The notes under the pieces: generated by a model
What the model saw: only the letters and a program-made list of their open reading frames with translations
What the model was told of the DNA's origin: nothing
Database searches by the model: none
Assembly (NCBI RefSeq): GCF_040939455.1
Contig: NC_134109.1
Span: forward strand, 38,023,501-38,087,500
Direction: 5' to 3'
Source: Microcebus murinus
Lineage: Eukaryota; Chordata; Mammalia; Primates; Cheirogaleidae
DNA: 64,000 nucleotides
Shown here: positions 48,530 to 59,850 of the stretch, one piece after another
Position numbering within the stretch: position 1 is the stretch's first letter
Layout: every line of letters begins with the position of its first letter
Translations under genes and position numbers: made by a program

Positions 48530-48825
48530 CTGTCTGTGTGGAGTTTGCGGGTTCTGTCCATGTCTGGGTGGGTTTTACCCAGGTTCTTCGGTTTCCTCCC
48601 ACATACCAAAGATACGCACGTTAGGTGAGTTGGCGTGTCTACATTGTCTCAGTCTGTATAGCAGCGTGCGTGCGTGCATGCACATGTGTGCGCGTGTGTG
48701 CGTGTGCGTGTGGCGTCCCGTCCAGGGCTGGTTCCCACCTTGCACCCTGAGCTACTGGGACAGGCTCCAGCCACCTGACCCTGCACTGGAATAACTGAGT
48801 TGAAAAATGAATGAATAAATGAATA
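48530..48825 (+). repeat. LINE 3'-tail-like element (RTE/CR1 type?)
   Basis: 'gtgtggagtttgcgggttct', 'tctgggtgggttttacccag', 'ttcggtttcctcccacatac', 'gtcccgtccagggctggttc', 'gggacaggctccagccacct' and an (AATG)n tail at 48808-48825. This is the widely shared vertebrate LINE 3'-end pattern. The exact mammalian family is unclear to me. The middle holds an expanded, mixed TGCG/TGTG tract at 48664-48714. Confidence 0.6.
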
Positions 48826-49531
48826 CAAATTATTGTAAAATAAAAACTCATGAAGTACACATGAATACAAAAGCATGACAATAAACGATGCAGAGTGAGA
48901 GCGCTCAGCAAGCACTTGTTTTCTGAACTTCGTGGTGGTAGGAGCTGCTCCTTACAATTTTCACTTTGCAAACATCTATTCCTCAATTTAACCCACCACC
49001 ACTATAATCGACCCACGTCACTGATTCACCAGAAATTGGATAAATAAATTATCTTGTTTTTATCACTCTTTCCTAAATGTGTAGGTAGCTCACATTTGTT
49101 TCAATGTCTAATATTAGAAGTGTTTCAGGTCTTTATTTGGAAGATTAGTGATGTTTTGTGAGTGGAAATATGCCTTAGGGACTTAACTCATTTATACCAA
49201 TTACTCCATGGTAAAAACTGGTTTTGTTATACATTGTTTCACTTAAAGTTGCAGTTTCCAAGAACCTATCTAAGAAGTTAAGGGAGGACTCGCTGTAACT
49301 ACCAATGCCAGGATCTGGGATCCCACAGCGAAATGGATCCCTAAATAATCACCCTGAAGCAACACAACAGGTCGGGCAGTCCACAGCCCTGGCCTCATAT
49401 CCGCCCTCGGAAACAGCTATCTATCATAGTGCCCCCACTCAAACGTGAGAGGACAACCAAGGATCACACCTTGTTTTTCAAGAAGCTAATGAAGGATTTG
49501 TTCCAATATAACCTATGATAAAGTATAATAA
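48826..49531. other. no feature recognised
   Basis: AT-rich sequence with no nameable repeat. Confidence 0.45.
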
Positions 49532-49887
49532 CAGCAGTTCTCAAGCTTTTTGGTCTTAGCCATGTATACTTTGACATTTTAAGGACCCCAAAGCATTTTA
49601 GTCTTTTGTGAGTCTCATTTATCAACATTTACCATATTGAAAATTAAAACTGAGCAATTTTTAAGACAGAAGAATGCACAAGCACACATTCTATTAGCCA
49701 GAGGGTAACGATGTCATAGCTCCTCATGTATCCTGTGCAAATTTTGGTGTACACATGAGAAAACAGGATTGAAAAGACAAATACAATATTACTATTTATG
49801 AGAGTAGCTTTGACCCAGCCGACCCTCTGGAAGTCTTAGGGTCCACCACCTTGTCAGGTTCAAAGGTCCACACCTTGAGACCTGCTG
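49532..49887 (+). mobile_element. hAT-Charlie element (Charlie1/MER1-like)
   Basis: Starts cagcagttctcaagctttttgg and ends ccttgagacctgctg, with 'aggaccccaaagcattttag' and 'atattgaaaattaaaactga' inside. It is a non-autonomous deletion derivative of a Charlie-type element. Target duplication not recognisable. Confidence 0.75.
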
Positions 49888-50584
49888 GAGGAAAGGATGG
49901 GATCCAGGAAAAAGAGAAGCCTCACAGTAGATAAGTAGCTGAACCAGGCAAACATCTGAGTGACCAGCTACTACATGTCAGCCACCATGCTTATTCAACA
50001 GAACGACAAATTGAGGGAATATCCATAAAAGTAGATCTTTCCCCCAAGGGGCATATAGGCTAGAGTAGGGCCAAAATAGAAAAAAAAAAAATTTAAGAGG
50101 TATGGATAAAATGAGTGATGGATTCTGAATGGGAGAGTTGATAGATTTCAAAGATAAAACAGAACAGCATGTGATTTGGGCCACAGTGGCCCCTTTCTAT
50201 TCATTTTAAATTGACCAATTTTATCGGATAAAAGTAGAAATATTTGTTTCCAGGATCCAACTGAATTTATAAAGACTAGGATAGCCTTATGTTGGTTACA
50301 AGTGGCTAATGACTCTGGTTACATCTTTTTAGTATAAAATAGCCTTCAGGTGGTAAGTATCAACCCCAAATCAAGGTGTTCAGAATTTCAAGAAAGGGAC
50401 ATGCAATCAAAATCAGTATTTTTCATCAAGCAAACTCTTGAGAGTTGTTTCATATTCTAAACTCTAAGTCCATCATTTTAAAGAAGAATTCCAATCAGCA
50501 GTTTTTCATTGCACAGAACAATATCATGAGCAGTCAGGCACCGTCCAGTTTCGAGATACTATCTGTCACCTTTTTATTGTTTGT
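49888..50584. other. no feature recognised
   Basis: No gene or repeat identified; an A-run lies at 50081-50091. Confidence 0.45.
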
Positions 50585-51364
<780 letters not shown>

Positions 51365-51961
51365 TCTGTGATGGTTAACATAGATGTCAGCTCGACTGGA
51401 CTGAGAGATGCCTGGATGGCTGGTGAAGCACTGTTTCTGGATGTTTCCAGAGGAAACTGACATGACCTGTGAGTCAGTGAACTGGCAGAGCAAGTCCTGC
51501 CCTCCATGTGGGTGGGGGCAAGGACAGTCAGCTGGGGGCAAGGACAAAGTGGGCCGAGGAAGGGGGATACTCATCTCACTTTTGCTTCCTTTCTCTCTCC
51601 CCCGCTAAGGGAGCAGACGCCTTTTTCTCCTTTGGCCCTTAGACATCAGGCTACAGGTTCTTCGGCTTTGGGTCTCTGGGGCTTCCACTAGAGGACCCGC
51701 AGGGTCCCTAGGCCTTTGGATTGGTGGTTACACTGGCAGCTTCTCCAGTCCTGAGGCTTTCAGAATTGGACTGAGCCACGACACTGGCTTCTCTGGTTCT
51801 GCAACTTGCAGACAGCATATCCTGGGACTCCATCTTTGTGACCGTGTGAGCCAATTCCCCCTTTCACACACACACACATACATATATATACACACACACA
51901 CATACATACACATATGAAATCTCCTATTGGTTCCCTCTGGAGAACCCCGATTAATACACCA

Positions 51962-51965
<4 letters not shown>
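51365..51965 (+). repeat. ERVL-class LTR, solo, with CA/TA repeat
   Basis: 'tgatggttaacatagatgtc' at the start, 'tggatgtttccagaggaaac', 'agacatcaggctacaggttc', 'gtgtgagccaattccccctt', a (CA)n/(TA)n stretch at 51866-51914, then 'ggttccctctggagaacccc' and ttaatacac at the end. This is a common mammalian LTR layout (ERVL/MLT2-like; name uncertain). The young Alu landed at its last bases. Confidence 0.7.
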
Positions 51966-52003
<38 letters not shown>

Positions 52004-52321
52004 AGACAGAGTCTCACTTTGTTGCCCAGGCTAGAGTGAGTGCCGTGGCGTCAGCCTAGCTCACAGTAACCTCAAACTCCTGGGCTCGAGTGATCCTTCT
52101 GCCTCAGCCTCCCGGGTAGCTGGGACTACAGGCATGCGCCACTATGCCCGGCTAATTTTTTTATATATATATATCAGTTGGCCAATTAATTTCTTTCTGT
52201 TTATAGTAGAGACGGGGTCTCGCTCTTGCTCAGGCTGGTTTTGAACTCCTGACCTCGAGCAATCCGCCCGCCTCGGCCTCCCAAGAGCTAGGATTACAGG
52301 CGTGAGCCACAGCGCCCGGCC
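51966..52321 (-). mobile_element. young lemur-type Alu with very long A-tail
   Basis: Full-length reverse Alu with a T-run of about 39 bases (51964-52002), very few apparent mutations, and intact CpGs such as 'gagacggggtctcgctcttg' and 'cgcccgcctcggcctccc'. The 14-bp duplication taatacaccatctt at 51952-51965 and 52322-52335 is perfect. It is the youngest-looking insertion in the window. Confidence 0.98.
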
Positions 52322-52414
52322 TAATACACCATCTTGATGTTATCTAAAGTCATAAAGAGGAATGTGATACTCCAAATAAAACTCTAACTGAAGAAGCAGA
52401 TACTAAATGATTTG

Positions 52415-52965
52415 TGGGGAGTATGGCAGACAGACTCTCAGATGGCCTACTATTACCCTCATCTCCTAGCACTCAAACCCTTGTGTAATCTCTTCCTTTT
52501 GAGTTTAGGCAGAACCTATGACTTGCTTCTAACCACTAGAATACAGCAAAAGCAATGGAATGTCACTTCCATAATTCTATTCTGTAATATTTCAACACCC
52601 ATCTTACTAGGAGGTTCTCTCCCTTCCTGGCTTTCATGAAGCAAGTGTCCATATTAGGAAGGTCCACACGGAAAGAAACTGGGGAGGCCTCCAGCCAATA
52701 GCCAGTAAGAAATTGAGGCCCCCAGTCCATCAGCAAGAGAGGGTCTGAATCCTGCCAACAGCCTATGAGCTTGGAAGTGGATCCTTCCACAGTCAAGCCT
52801 TCCAATGAGAACCCAGCCCTAGCTGACACCTGGATTGCAGCCTTGCAGATTCCTCACCCCTAGAAGCCCCTAGAGGCCCACAAAGCTGTGAAATGACAAA
52901 TGTGAGATGTTTTAAGCCATGAGGTTTTTGGTAATTCTGTTATGCAGCAATAGATAACAAAATAT
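52415..52965 (+). repeat. MaLR MLT1-type LTR, long solo copy
   Basis: 'tatgacttgcttctaaccac', 'tggaatgtcacttccataat', 'cttggaagtggatccttcca', 'agctgacacctggattgcag', 'gttttaagccatgaggtttt', 'tatgcagcaatagataacaa'. About 550 bp covers most of an MLT1 LTR. No internal region follows. Confidence 0.85.
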
Positions 52966-54104
52966 AGGGGAGGCACAAAGAAAAAAACAACACTGTAGAA
53001 AAATATGACTACAATTATGACTGTAACTATCACCACTAAAATCTAACAGTTGATTTTTTGTTAATGGACCAGTTAGGAAAGATATTGCCACACAACTCTA
53101 AAAAGTCTGAGGAAAGGGACAGTAGGGGCTAAGGAGCTGTCCTCCACCTCCTCCCTGGGCCAAAGAGGGGGAGGGCTGGTGGATGGCAGCCTTGCTGCTG
53201 GCACTCTACAAACAGAGGCTGGCAAAGCCAGTGTGTCTCAGCCAAAACCTCAAGGAATAGTGAGCCCAAAGGAAAAAGCAGATTGGCACATACAGAGAGT
53301 CAGAGCAAGCGCTGGGAAGCAAGAGAGACAGGGAATGTCAGAGTGGGTGGTGTGCGGCCTCCCAGGGCAGAAGTCTGAGACAGAGCAGGCTACTCTCAGG
53401 AGCACAGCCTGCATGGCCAAGGTCAGGACCATTGGAGACACCAGGCAGACAAGGGCACTTATGTATGGGCATCACCAGACGATTAAGCCTTTTTAAAGCC
53501 CAATAATGAACAACCAGCAATTTCTCAGGCTTATCATTATTGATAGGCTTCTATAAGACTTCAAAACCAGGAGGGTATCAAACTCTGAGGAGGTGCCCTG
53601 AAGCAACATACATCCAGTGCTACAGCCACCCATCGGTCACACCCAAGACCGGGGACGGCCAAAAAGCCCAAGGAACTCCCCAAATGCACATCAGCCAAGA
53701 AGTCCCCAAATCCTCTTGGGGCAGAAAAAGCAGCAGCTGTTGTGGGCCCTTTCAGAGCCCATCACTGAAATCTCCCAAGGTTACTAAAAGGTATATGTGT
53801 GCACGTGCACCACACACCCCCTTGCTCATAGTACATGCTGTAAGCACAGTTGCACTAAACGATAAGCACTGGGGACGAAAGCATCGTGATTAATACTTCT
53901 ACTTAAAATCTGAGTTGTGCATCTTTGGGAGATTTATCCTAGATTCTCTTCCCTAGAGTCTTACATTTCTGAACAGATCATCTAGTCTTAATTTTATAAT
54001 CCTCATAAAGAAAATAGGGAATCAGTGACTGGGCACCCCATTTCTGAATGTCAGATTGTTCTTATAATATGAGGTACATGCAATGAGAAGGATTTGTAGG
54101 CGGT
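52966..54104. other. no feature recognised
   Basis: Two plus-strand frames of 105 and 117 codons (53179-53496; 53540-53893) lack recognisable domains, splice context or repeat origin; I do not call them. Otherwise nothing. Confidence 0.45.
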
Positions 54105-54300
54105 AAAATGACAGACATTTATTCAATGCCAGGGACTTCGTACCATCTCTTTTACTTCTTGCAACTCCTCAGAATGGAATAAGCCAAAGCCTACGGGAAG
54201 TTAAACAATTTGCCCATCACCCAGCCACGGAGAGACAGCACCAGAGTTCACAACTCAGGCACTTCACACCCCGTCTGTGCTTTCTTCCACCACACCACGC
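54105..54300 (-). repeat. MIR SINE
   Basis: 'gacatttattcaatgccagg', 'gggaagttaaacaatttgcc' and 'ccagagttcacaactcaggc' fit a reverse MIR. Confidence 0.75.
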
Positions 54301-55384
54301 TACGAAAACCTTCGAATTTCTATTGAGCTAAGCCAATTGAAAACCTAATTGTGACTGGTAGTAGATTATATTTATGTTACTCTCTTGAAATAAGTATCTT
54401 TGCCAGGGGACTTTTCATGCAGGGTGGGTAAGATAATTTTATGTCTCTTAACCTTTGCTCCATTGTGAGTCAAACTATAAAATGTGACTTATTGCATTCC
54501 TAAAATAAGAAGCCAAAAGAATATTACACTCTGGCAATAAGAAAATCTTATTCTAAAGGGATGGTATCCATCCATAAATTTAAACTGCCTAAAATCAGAT
54601 ATGTGTAATCCTTAATGGAAGGATGATAGCTGTGCATAAGAATTCTATTTGTAATATGTGCTTCAGATACCTCTCTAATCTACGAGAAAGAGCTGTCAAT
54701 GAGTTTTATCATCACTTTAATGTACAGGTAAGCGTTGTTAAATGACATAATGGGCATCCTTTTATCAATCTATAATGCTAAATAATAGCAGTTAAGGACT
54801 CAGTGATATCCCAGTGACCTAAAAGAACAAATGCCATCCAAATCTACCATTCTCAGGGGGAGGTTTATTCCTCCCAAGAGATCTGGTCCATTTCTATTGT
54901 AATACATACAGACCAAGTTTTACATTTACAAAGTCAGGTCAATCAAGAAAAATTTCACTGGGCTTACCAACTCAAAGATGTGATGCTGAAATTAAAACAT
55001 ATGGAACTCTACTTAAATAGTATGAAATTATTTATTCTGACTTACTTTCAGAATGTTTCATCAGGATCACAAGAACTGGATAGATCAGCCCAGAACATTG
55101 TCTCCATACCCATCTTTGTGTTTTCTTCTAGAATTTAATTCTTGGTTTAAAAACAGGAGGAGGAGTTTGCAAAACAAAACAAGAACAAGCAGCCTCTCAG
55201 CCTCTTTTCTTCTACACCATTTATAATTACCCAGGCTTAGTCAGCTTTTCAAACGTAAAGCAAGTACACAACCCATATATGTCAAATCAGTGCATTTCTC
55301 AGAACTCTTGTTGCTATTCTATAACACTAATAATATCTAAATGCTATCATCTCTTATTGCAAAATTGCTACTTAAGTGTGATGA
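54301..55384. other. no feature recognised
   Basis: AT-rich, no gene, no confidently named repeat. Confidence 0.45.
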
Positions 55385-55645
55385 TAGCATGGGGATTATG
55401 GGTGGTGGACATGTGCACAAAGGCACACTGAAGTGTCAATTGTTAATATAACACAATGTCTTGGGTTTGCATTCAAAATACCCCCACACACACACACACA
55501 AAAGGGGGGTATGGAGATGGATGCAATAAAATTAGTAAAATGCTAATATGTATTAAAGATGGGTGACATAAGTACATGGGGGTTCATGATACTATTCTCT
55601 CTCCTTTTGTGTGTATATGAAACTGTCCCTAATAAAAAGTTTTGT
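55385..55645 (+). repeat. L1M/HAL1-type 3' end
   Basis: 'gcatggggattatgggtggt', 'acatgggggttcatgatact', 'attctctctccttttgtgtg' and 'ctgtccctaataaaaagttt' match the 3'UTR type of old L1/HAL1 elements. A short (CA)n lies at 55485-55500. Confidence 0.55.
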
Positions 55646-55825
55646 TAACATTATTTCAAATCAGAATTAGAAGTCCACAATTGGGAGTCTTTCAAAAAGG
55701 AAACTTGATAGTATCAGACCATAATGCCTAGAATACAGATTGATGTCTCAGTGCTGTCATTTATAAGCTTTTTTATCCCCTCAAATCTACAGAAGAGCTG
55801 CAAGAACAGTACAGGATCCTAGCAC

Positions 55826-56055
55826 CGGCCAGGTGTTCAAGACCAGGCTAAGCAACATAGTGAGACCTCATCTCTACAAAAAATTTAAAAATTAGCCAGA
55901 TATGGAGGGGCACACCTGTAGTGCCAGCTACTAAAGAGTCTGAGTCAGGAGAATCACTGGAGCCCCGGAGTTTGAGCTTACAGTAAGCTATGATCACACC
56001 ACTGTACTCTAGTCCTGACAACAGAGCAAGATTCTATCTCAAAATAAATAAATAA
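55826..56055 (+). mobile_element. internally deleted AluJ-like element
   Basis: The first bases 'ccggccaggtg' join directly to 'ttcaagaccaggctaagcaa', so about 50 bases of the left arm are missing. Linker, right arm and an (AAATA)n tail are present. Confidence 0.88.
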
Positions 56056-56361
56056 CCTGTAGGGAAATTTTTTAACAATGTAAATACTCTGTTCCTCTTC
56101 AAATTTTTACATAATAGTTCAGTATCCATGGATGATTCTTGCTTGAATCAACTGTTACTATGATGGTTGCAGAGTAACAGTTTTCTAATTTTCTTCTTCT
56201 GTCAATATTTTTCATTTAGCATCATTTGTAGGCTTTTTGATAATTACTAGGATTAGAAATAATTATACTGAAGAATTTCAGGCTATTTTCACTCAAAGTC
56301 AAGCAATTTTCTTTTGAATTCTAAACATTCTACATCCTGCACATCTCAAATAACTCATTGG

Positions 56362-56585
56362 CAGTGGTTCCTAACCTTTACCTGCTAAGGGCCGGCACTG
56401 ATTTTTCCCTGCAGAGGTGAGGATGATGGGGAGCACAGTAACTTCTGTATCACTAGAACTTGTTAGAAATGTAAAATCTCAGGCTGTACCCCAGACTTAC
56501 TGAATCAGAAACTCCAGGGGTAGAGTCTAGAAATCTGTTTTAACAAGCCCTCCAGGTGATTCTGAGGCACCTTAAAGTCTAAGAC
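56362..56585 (+). mobile_element. MER5A-like hAT element
   Basis: Begins cagtggttcctaacc. The clear MER5A core is at 56455-56585: 'acttgttagaaatgtaaaat', 'gacttactgaatcagaaact', 'aacaagccctccaggtgatt'. The first 90 bases are diverged or belong to a related element. Confidence 0.7.
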
Positions 56586-56974
56586 TAAATTTTTTAAAAT
56601 ACTGATGCTACAGTATTTTTTAAAGCTCTTGGGGGTAATTTTAATATGCAGCCAGGGCTGGGAATGAGAGCTAACTAAAGAACCCTTTGTCTCACAGGAG
56701 CCCTGAGCTCTACAGTTTTAGAATCACCTCTATGCTAACTGTAAGAGAGCTATGGGACTTTAAACTGCAGACATGGCCAGGATTTGCAGAGAATTTTTCA
56801 AGATACCAGCTAGGAATACTTACCCATAGTATGGACACATTACATCTAAATAAAAACACAGATGAACTAATAATCCTCCATACTTTAAAAACCTTTCAAA
56901 TTTCTAACTCCATCCCAGCTGAGAAACAACATAAGATTGCACCTAAAAATCAGCTGGAAGCTAAGATGCGAAGT
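56586..56974. other. no feature recognised
   Basis: A 100-codon frame at 56687-56989 ends inside the following L1 and has no recognisable domain. Confidence 0.4.
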
Positions 56975-57312
56975 ACTACTCAGCCATAAAAAGGAATGAA
57001 ATAATGTCTTTTGTAGAACTTGGAGGGAACTGGAGACCATTATACTAAGTGAAGTACCTCAGGAATGGAAAAACAAATACCACATGTTCTCACTTATAAG
57101 TGGGAGCTAAAGGGAGGATATATATGGTCATAAAGTGGCATGATGGATATTGGAAACTAAGAAGGGGGAGGGAAGAAGAAGGGTGAGAGATAAAAAAATT
57201 ACCTGTTGCGTACAATGTATGCTATTCTGGAGACTGGACACTAACAGCCCTGACTTAAGCACTATATAATTCATCTATGTAACAAGAAACACTTATACCT
57301 CCTAAATCTATT
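56975..57312 (+). mobile_element. 5'-truncated L1, end of ORF2 plus 3'UTR
   Basis: Starts within the ORF2 C-terminus ('tactactcagccataaaaag', 'accacatgttctcacttata') and ends 'acacttatacctcctaaatc' followed by an A-rich tail. It is a primate-type L1 3' end of about 340 bp. Clean target duplication not found. Confidence 0.88.
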
Positions 57313-57889
57313 AAAAACAAAACTAATCAATTACTTTTACAAAGATTATAGAAATGGAAACAAAACTAGGATGGTCAAATATCACTATGATTTTTTCCAT
57401 AAAACAAAATCAATGAGATAAAGTTTAATTCTTCAGTAGGGTTGAATATACCATATAAAGAAGTAGAAGGGACATTAATCTAAATACATTGGGACAGAAG
57501 CATGGCCTATATTTTTCTAGGATACCAAATGTACCATCTTTACCCAAAACAATAAAACTGCATCTGTGCAATGTACTAATTACCTATACACACTCTGAGC
57601 CCCTTCGCCTTTGCTTTTCTTGAAAATACAAGAATAAAGCCAAATCTCATTATCTCCCTCTTTATTGAGTCCTACTTTGTTGACAAAAACCGAAATCCAT
57701 AATTTTTCTTCTGGACACACATAGAGAACCAGATTATACTTTGTATAAATGAGAAGAGCTGAGAAAAAGAGAGGCCTGGCTCAGAGTAACTGATTTTACT
57801 GTAAACACCTGATCTACATCTTGTAGTTTAAACAGTGGGCAAGTATGTTGGTATCTCCACACACACAAAATAATGGCAAACCAGGGGAA
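57313..57889. other. no feature recognised
   Basis: AT-rich spacer; nothing assigned. Confidence 0.45.
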
Positions 57890-58045
57890 AGAGAGTAACC
57901 ACCATTTACTGAGGGCCAACTGTGTGTCCATCACTTTGCAAGAGATATGACAGCCTTAAGTTAAATACAGAGAAACTGAGGACAGTGCCATGGTCCCACC
58001 GCTAGTGAAATGCAGATGTAAAATACAGGTCTGTTTGACTACAGA
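57890..58045 (-). repeat. MIR SINE
   Basis: 'accatttactgagggccaac', 'acagagaaactgaggacagt' and 'caggtctgtttgactaca' follow reverse MIR. Confidence 0.75.
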
Positions 58046-58199
58046 AACACATGTTCTCACACTATACTACAGCTGTGTTTGGGGCTTGGATAATAGTTTG
58101 TTTAAAAGAAAAAAAAACAATAAATTATTGCAGAAATGTTGACATCTCAACTTCCCATCTTTGTCACTCCTCGCCTCTCAAAAATGTGTTCCAAAGGGC

Positions 58200-58275
58200 C
58201 CCTGTAACCTGCACACCATTCATGCATTTAATGAAGTCCTTACCATGCGCAAGGCCTGTGCTAGGGACTTTGGAT
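58200..58275 (-). repeat. L2 3'-end fragment
   Basis: 'attcatgcatttaatgaagt', 'aaggcctgtgctagggactt' fits a reversed L2 end. Short. Confidence 0.5.
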
Positions 58276-58544
58276 GCTAGTTATGGAGCAGGTGTGACTT
58301 GCTGGGTTTACTCTGAGCTCCTTTTGAGTCTCCACTAATACGTCTCTCGCTCCTGGTACATCTAACTTAACCAGTTTTCACAGACGTGATTCCGACTTCC
58401 AAAAGCACTGAGCCAAAAGAGCAGCGGTCCAAGATGTCAAAGGCAGGCCAACCCAGCGCCTTCCAACACTTCCATTCAGGAGTTTCAGCCTGACATCTCC
58501 ACGCGCTAATCTCAGTCTCTGTCCATGGTAACCAGACGCGGTCT

Positions 58545-59420
58545 CCGGCCGGCCCCCTGCCGCCCACTGGGATCATAGCCAGGTGGGCCCCTGGGCAGCA
58601 GAGAGTGCGAGCCACCGTGACCCCCAGAAGGCAGGCGCGCAAACCCGACCCAGAACTCGAGGCCAACCTGGAACTCACAGCGCCCAAAACTCGCGGCGCC
58701 GCCGTGGCCAGGCTCCGTGAAGGCTGGCTTTGGGCCTGGGGACAGTGTCCCCGAAGGGCTGCGGTGGCAGGCCCCGCTGCCCCGCGGCATCGAGGGTCCC
58801 CTCCGCCTCGGCGTCCAGCGCACACCCTTCTGCCACATCCCTCCCCGCGCGGGCGGCCAGGACCACCTGTCCCCCCAAGTCCTGCCTGGCAGCGAGGGGT
58901 GACGAGCAGCGGGGGGACCCGGCCGCTGCTCCCGCGAGCCCGGCACAAAGACCGGCGCCCGAAAGAGCACAACTTCCCGCCCCGGGCGCCGCGGCCTCCC
59001 AGCCCGGCCTGGCGGCCAGAGCGCACTTACTGTCTGTCGCCATGGTCGGACGAGGGGCTGCCGGGCGGCCGCCCGCGGCTGGGGTACCCGGCGCCGAGCC
59101 CGGCCGGGCGCGCGCTCCTCGGCAGGCCCGGCGCGCTCGGGGCCCGCGCCGCGCACAGCCCCTCCCGCCGCGCGCCCCCGCCGCGCCGCCCCGCGCCCCG
59201 CAGCCGCGGCCCGGCCCGCCCCGCCCCCGCCGGCGCCCCCAGAGCCCAGCCCCGCGGGCACAGCCGCCGAGCCGAGGCGCCCCGAGGCTGGACCTACCCT
59301 CCCCTCCGCGCAGCGTCGGTCCCCCTCCTCTCGCCTCCCCTCCCCCCAAGACAATGGATGCAGCCACTGCAAACACGCTGGGCCGCGCCAGGGTCGCCTC
59401 ACCCGGGTCACCCCTCCGGG
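58545..59420 (-). promoter_or_regulatory. CpG-island promoter region
   Basis: The only strongly GC-rich, CpG-dense block in the window, with dense CGCCCC/GGGCGG (SP1-like) boxes at 59040-59260, embedded in AT-rich sequence. It carries no recognised repeat. A TATA box is not seen near the possible exon. The orientation (minus) rests on the ATG and splice-donor arrangement at 59030-59043; divergent transcription to the right is also possible. The exact start of transcription cannot be read from sequence. Confidence 0.8.
59031..59043 (-). CDS. possible first coding exon, very short (MATD...)
   Basis: On the minus strand, ATG at 59043-59041 lies in the context gaccATGG, close to the ideal Kozak. 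It is followed by GCG ACA GAC and one further base, then GTAAGTGC, a strong U1-type splice donor beginning at 59030. The coding part would be M-A-T-D plus the first base of codon 5. The 5' untranslated part would lie to the right, in the GC-rich 59044-59380. The next exon would be further left; I cannot identify it in this window, so the gene is unnamed. Alternatives: an untranslated first exon in which this ATG is not used, or chance. Without the splice, the frame would run on as GC-rich sequence of no known family. Confidence 0.4.
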
Positions 59421-59689
59421 CTACCTGTCCTACTGTATTCCCGGCCTACTCTTGTTTCCTTGTCACGTCTCCCATTCTCCACCTCATCCTGCCTCGAGCT
59501 TCTTAACAGCGCGGTGGGCCCCAGGTGTCAAGGCTCAGCCCCAGCTGGAAGAGCCTTGCAGGAAGAGTGGCGGGTGGGAGGCATCCATCAACCAGGTGCG
59601 GGCATCAACCCTCCAAGGCGAGCGCTCACAAGAATCCTCGCCAGGTGGCTGCCCGGCGGCTGTGTCTGTCCTTTGTCTTCCATGCTAGC

Positions 59690-59850
59690 ACGGTGCCCGC
59701 ACATAGTAGGCTGTCAGTAGATTTCCGTTGAGAGGGTGAATGGATGACTTTATAGCTGGATGCCTGCATGAATGAGTAGGTGAATGGCCAGCTAACTGAC
59801 TGGATGTCCACCGGATGGGCAACTGACTGATAGATGACCCTGGCCCAACC
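59690..59850 (+). repeat. L2-like tail and degenerate TGAATGGATG repeat
   Basis: 'gtgcccgcacatagtaggct' and 'cagtagatttccgttgagag' is an L2 3' end. The following tgaatggatg / tgaatgagtagg / ctggatgtcc / gatgggcaac units form an imperfect tail-type repeat up to about 59840. Confidence 0.65.

Noticed and set aside
53179..53893. Two plus-strand frames of 105 and 117 codons
   Set aside because: Length is near chance for this composition; no recognisable motifs or processed-gene features such as an A-tail or target duplications.
59031..59043. Naming the gene from its first residues (MATD, or MATDS if read through), for example DDX19-like helicases
   Set aside because: Four residues are not enough. 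In DDX19 proteins, as I recall them, the N-terminal coding continues well past this point, while here a splice donor follows at once.
58367..59720. Long open frames (219-371 codons) on both strands across the CpG island
   Set aside because: Stop codons are rare in GC-rich DNA. The frames overlap on both strands, are low-complexity R/P/G/A-rich, match no family I know, and run through a good splice donor.
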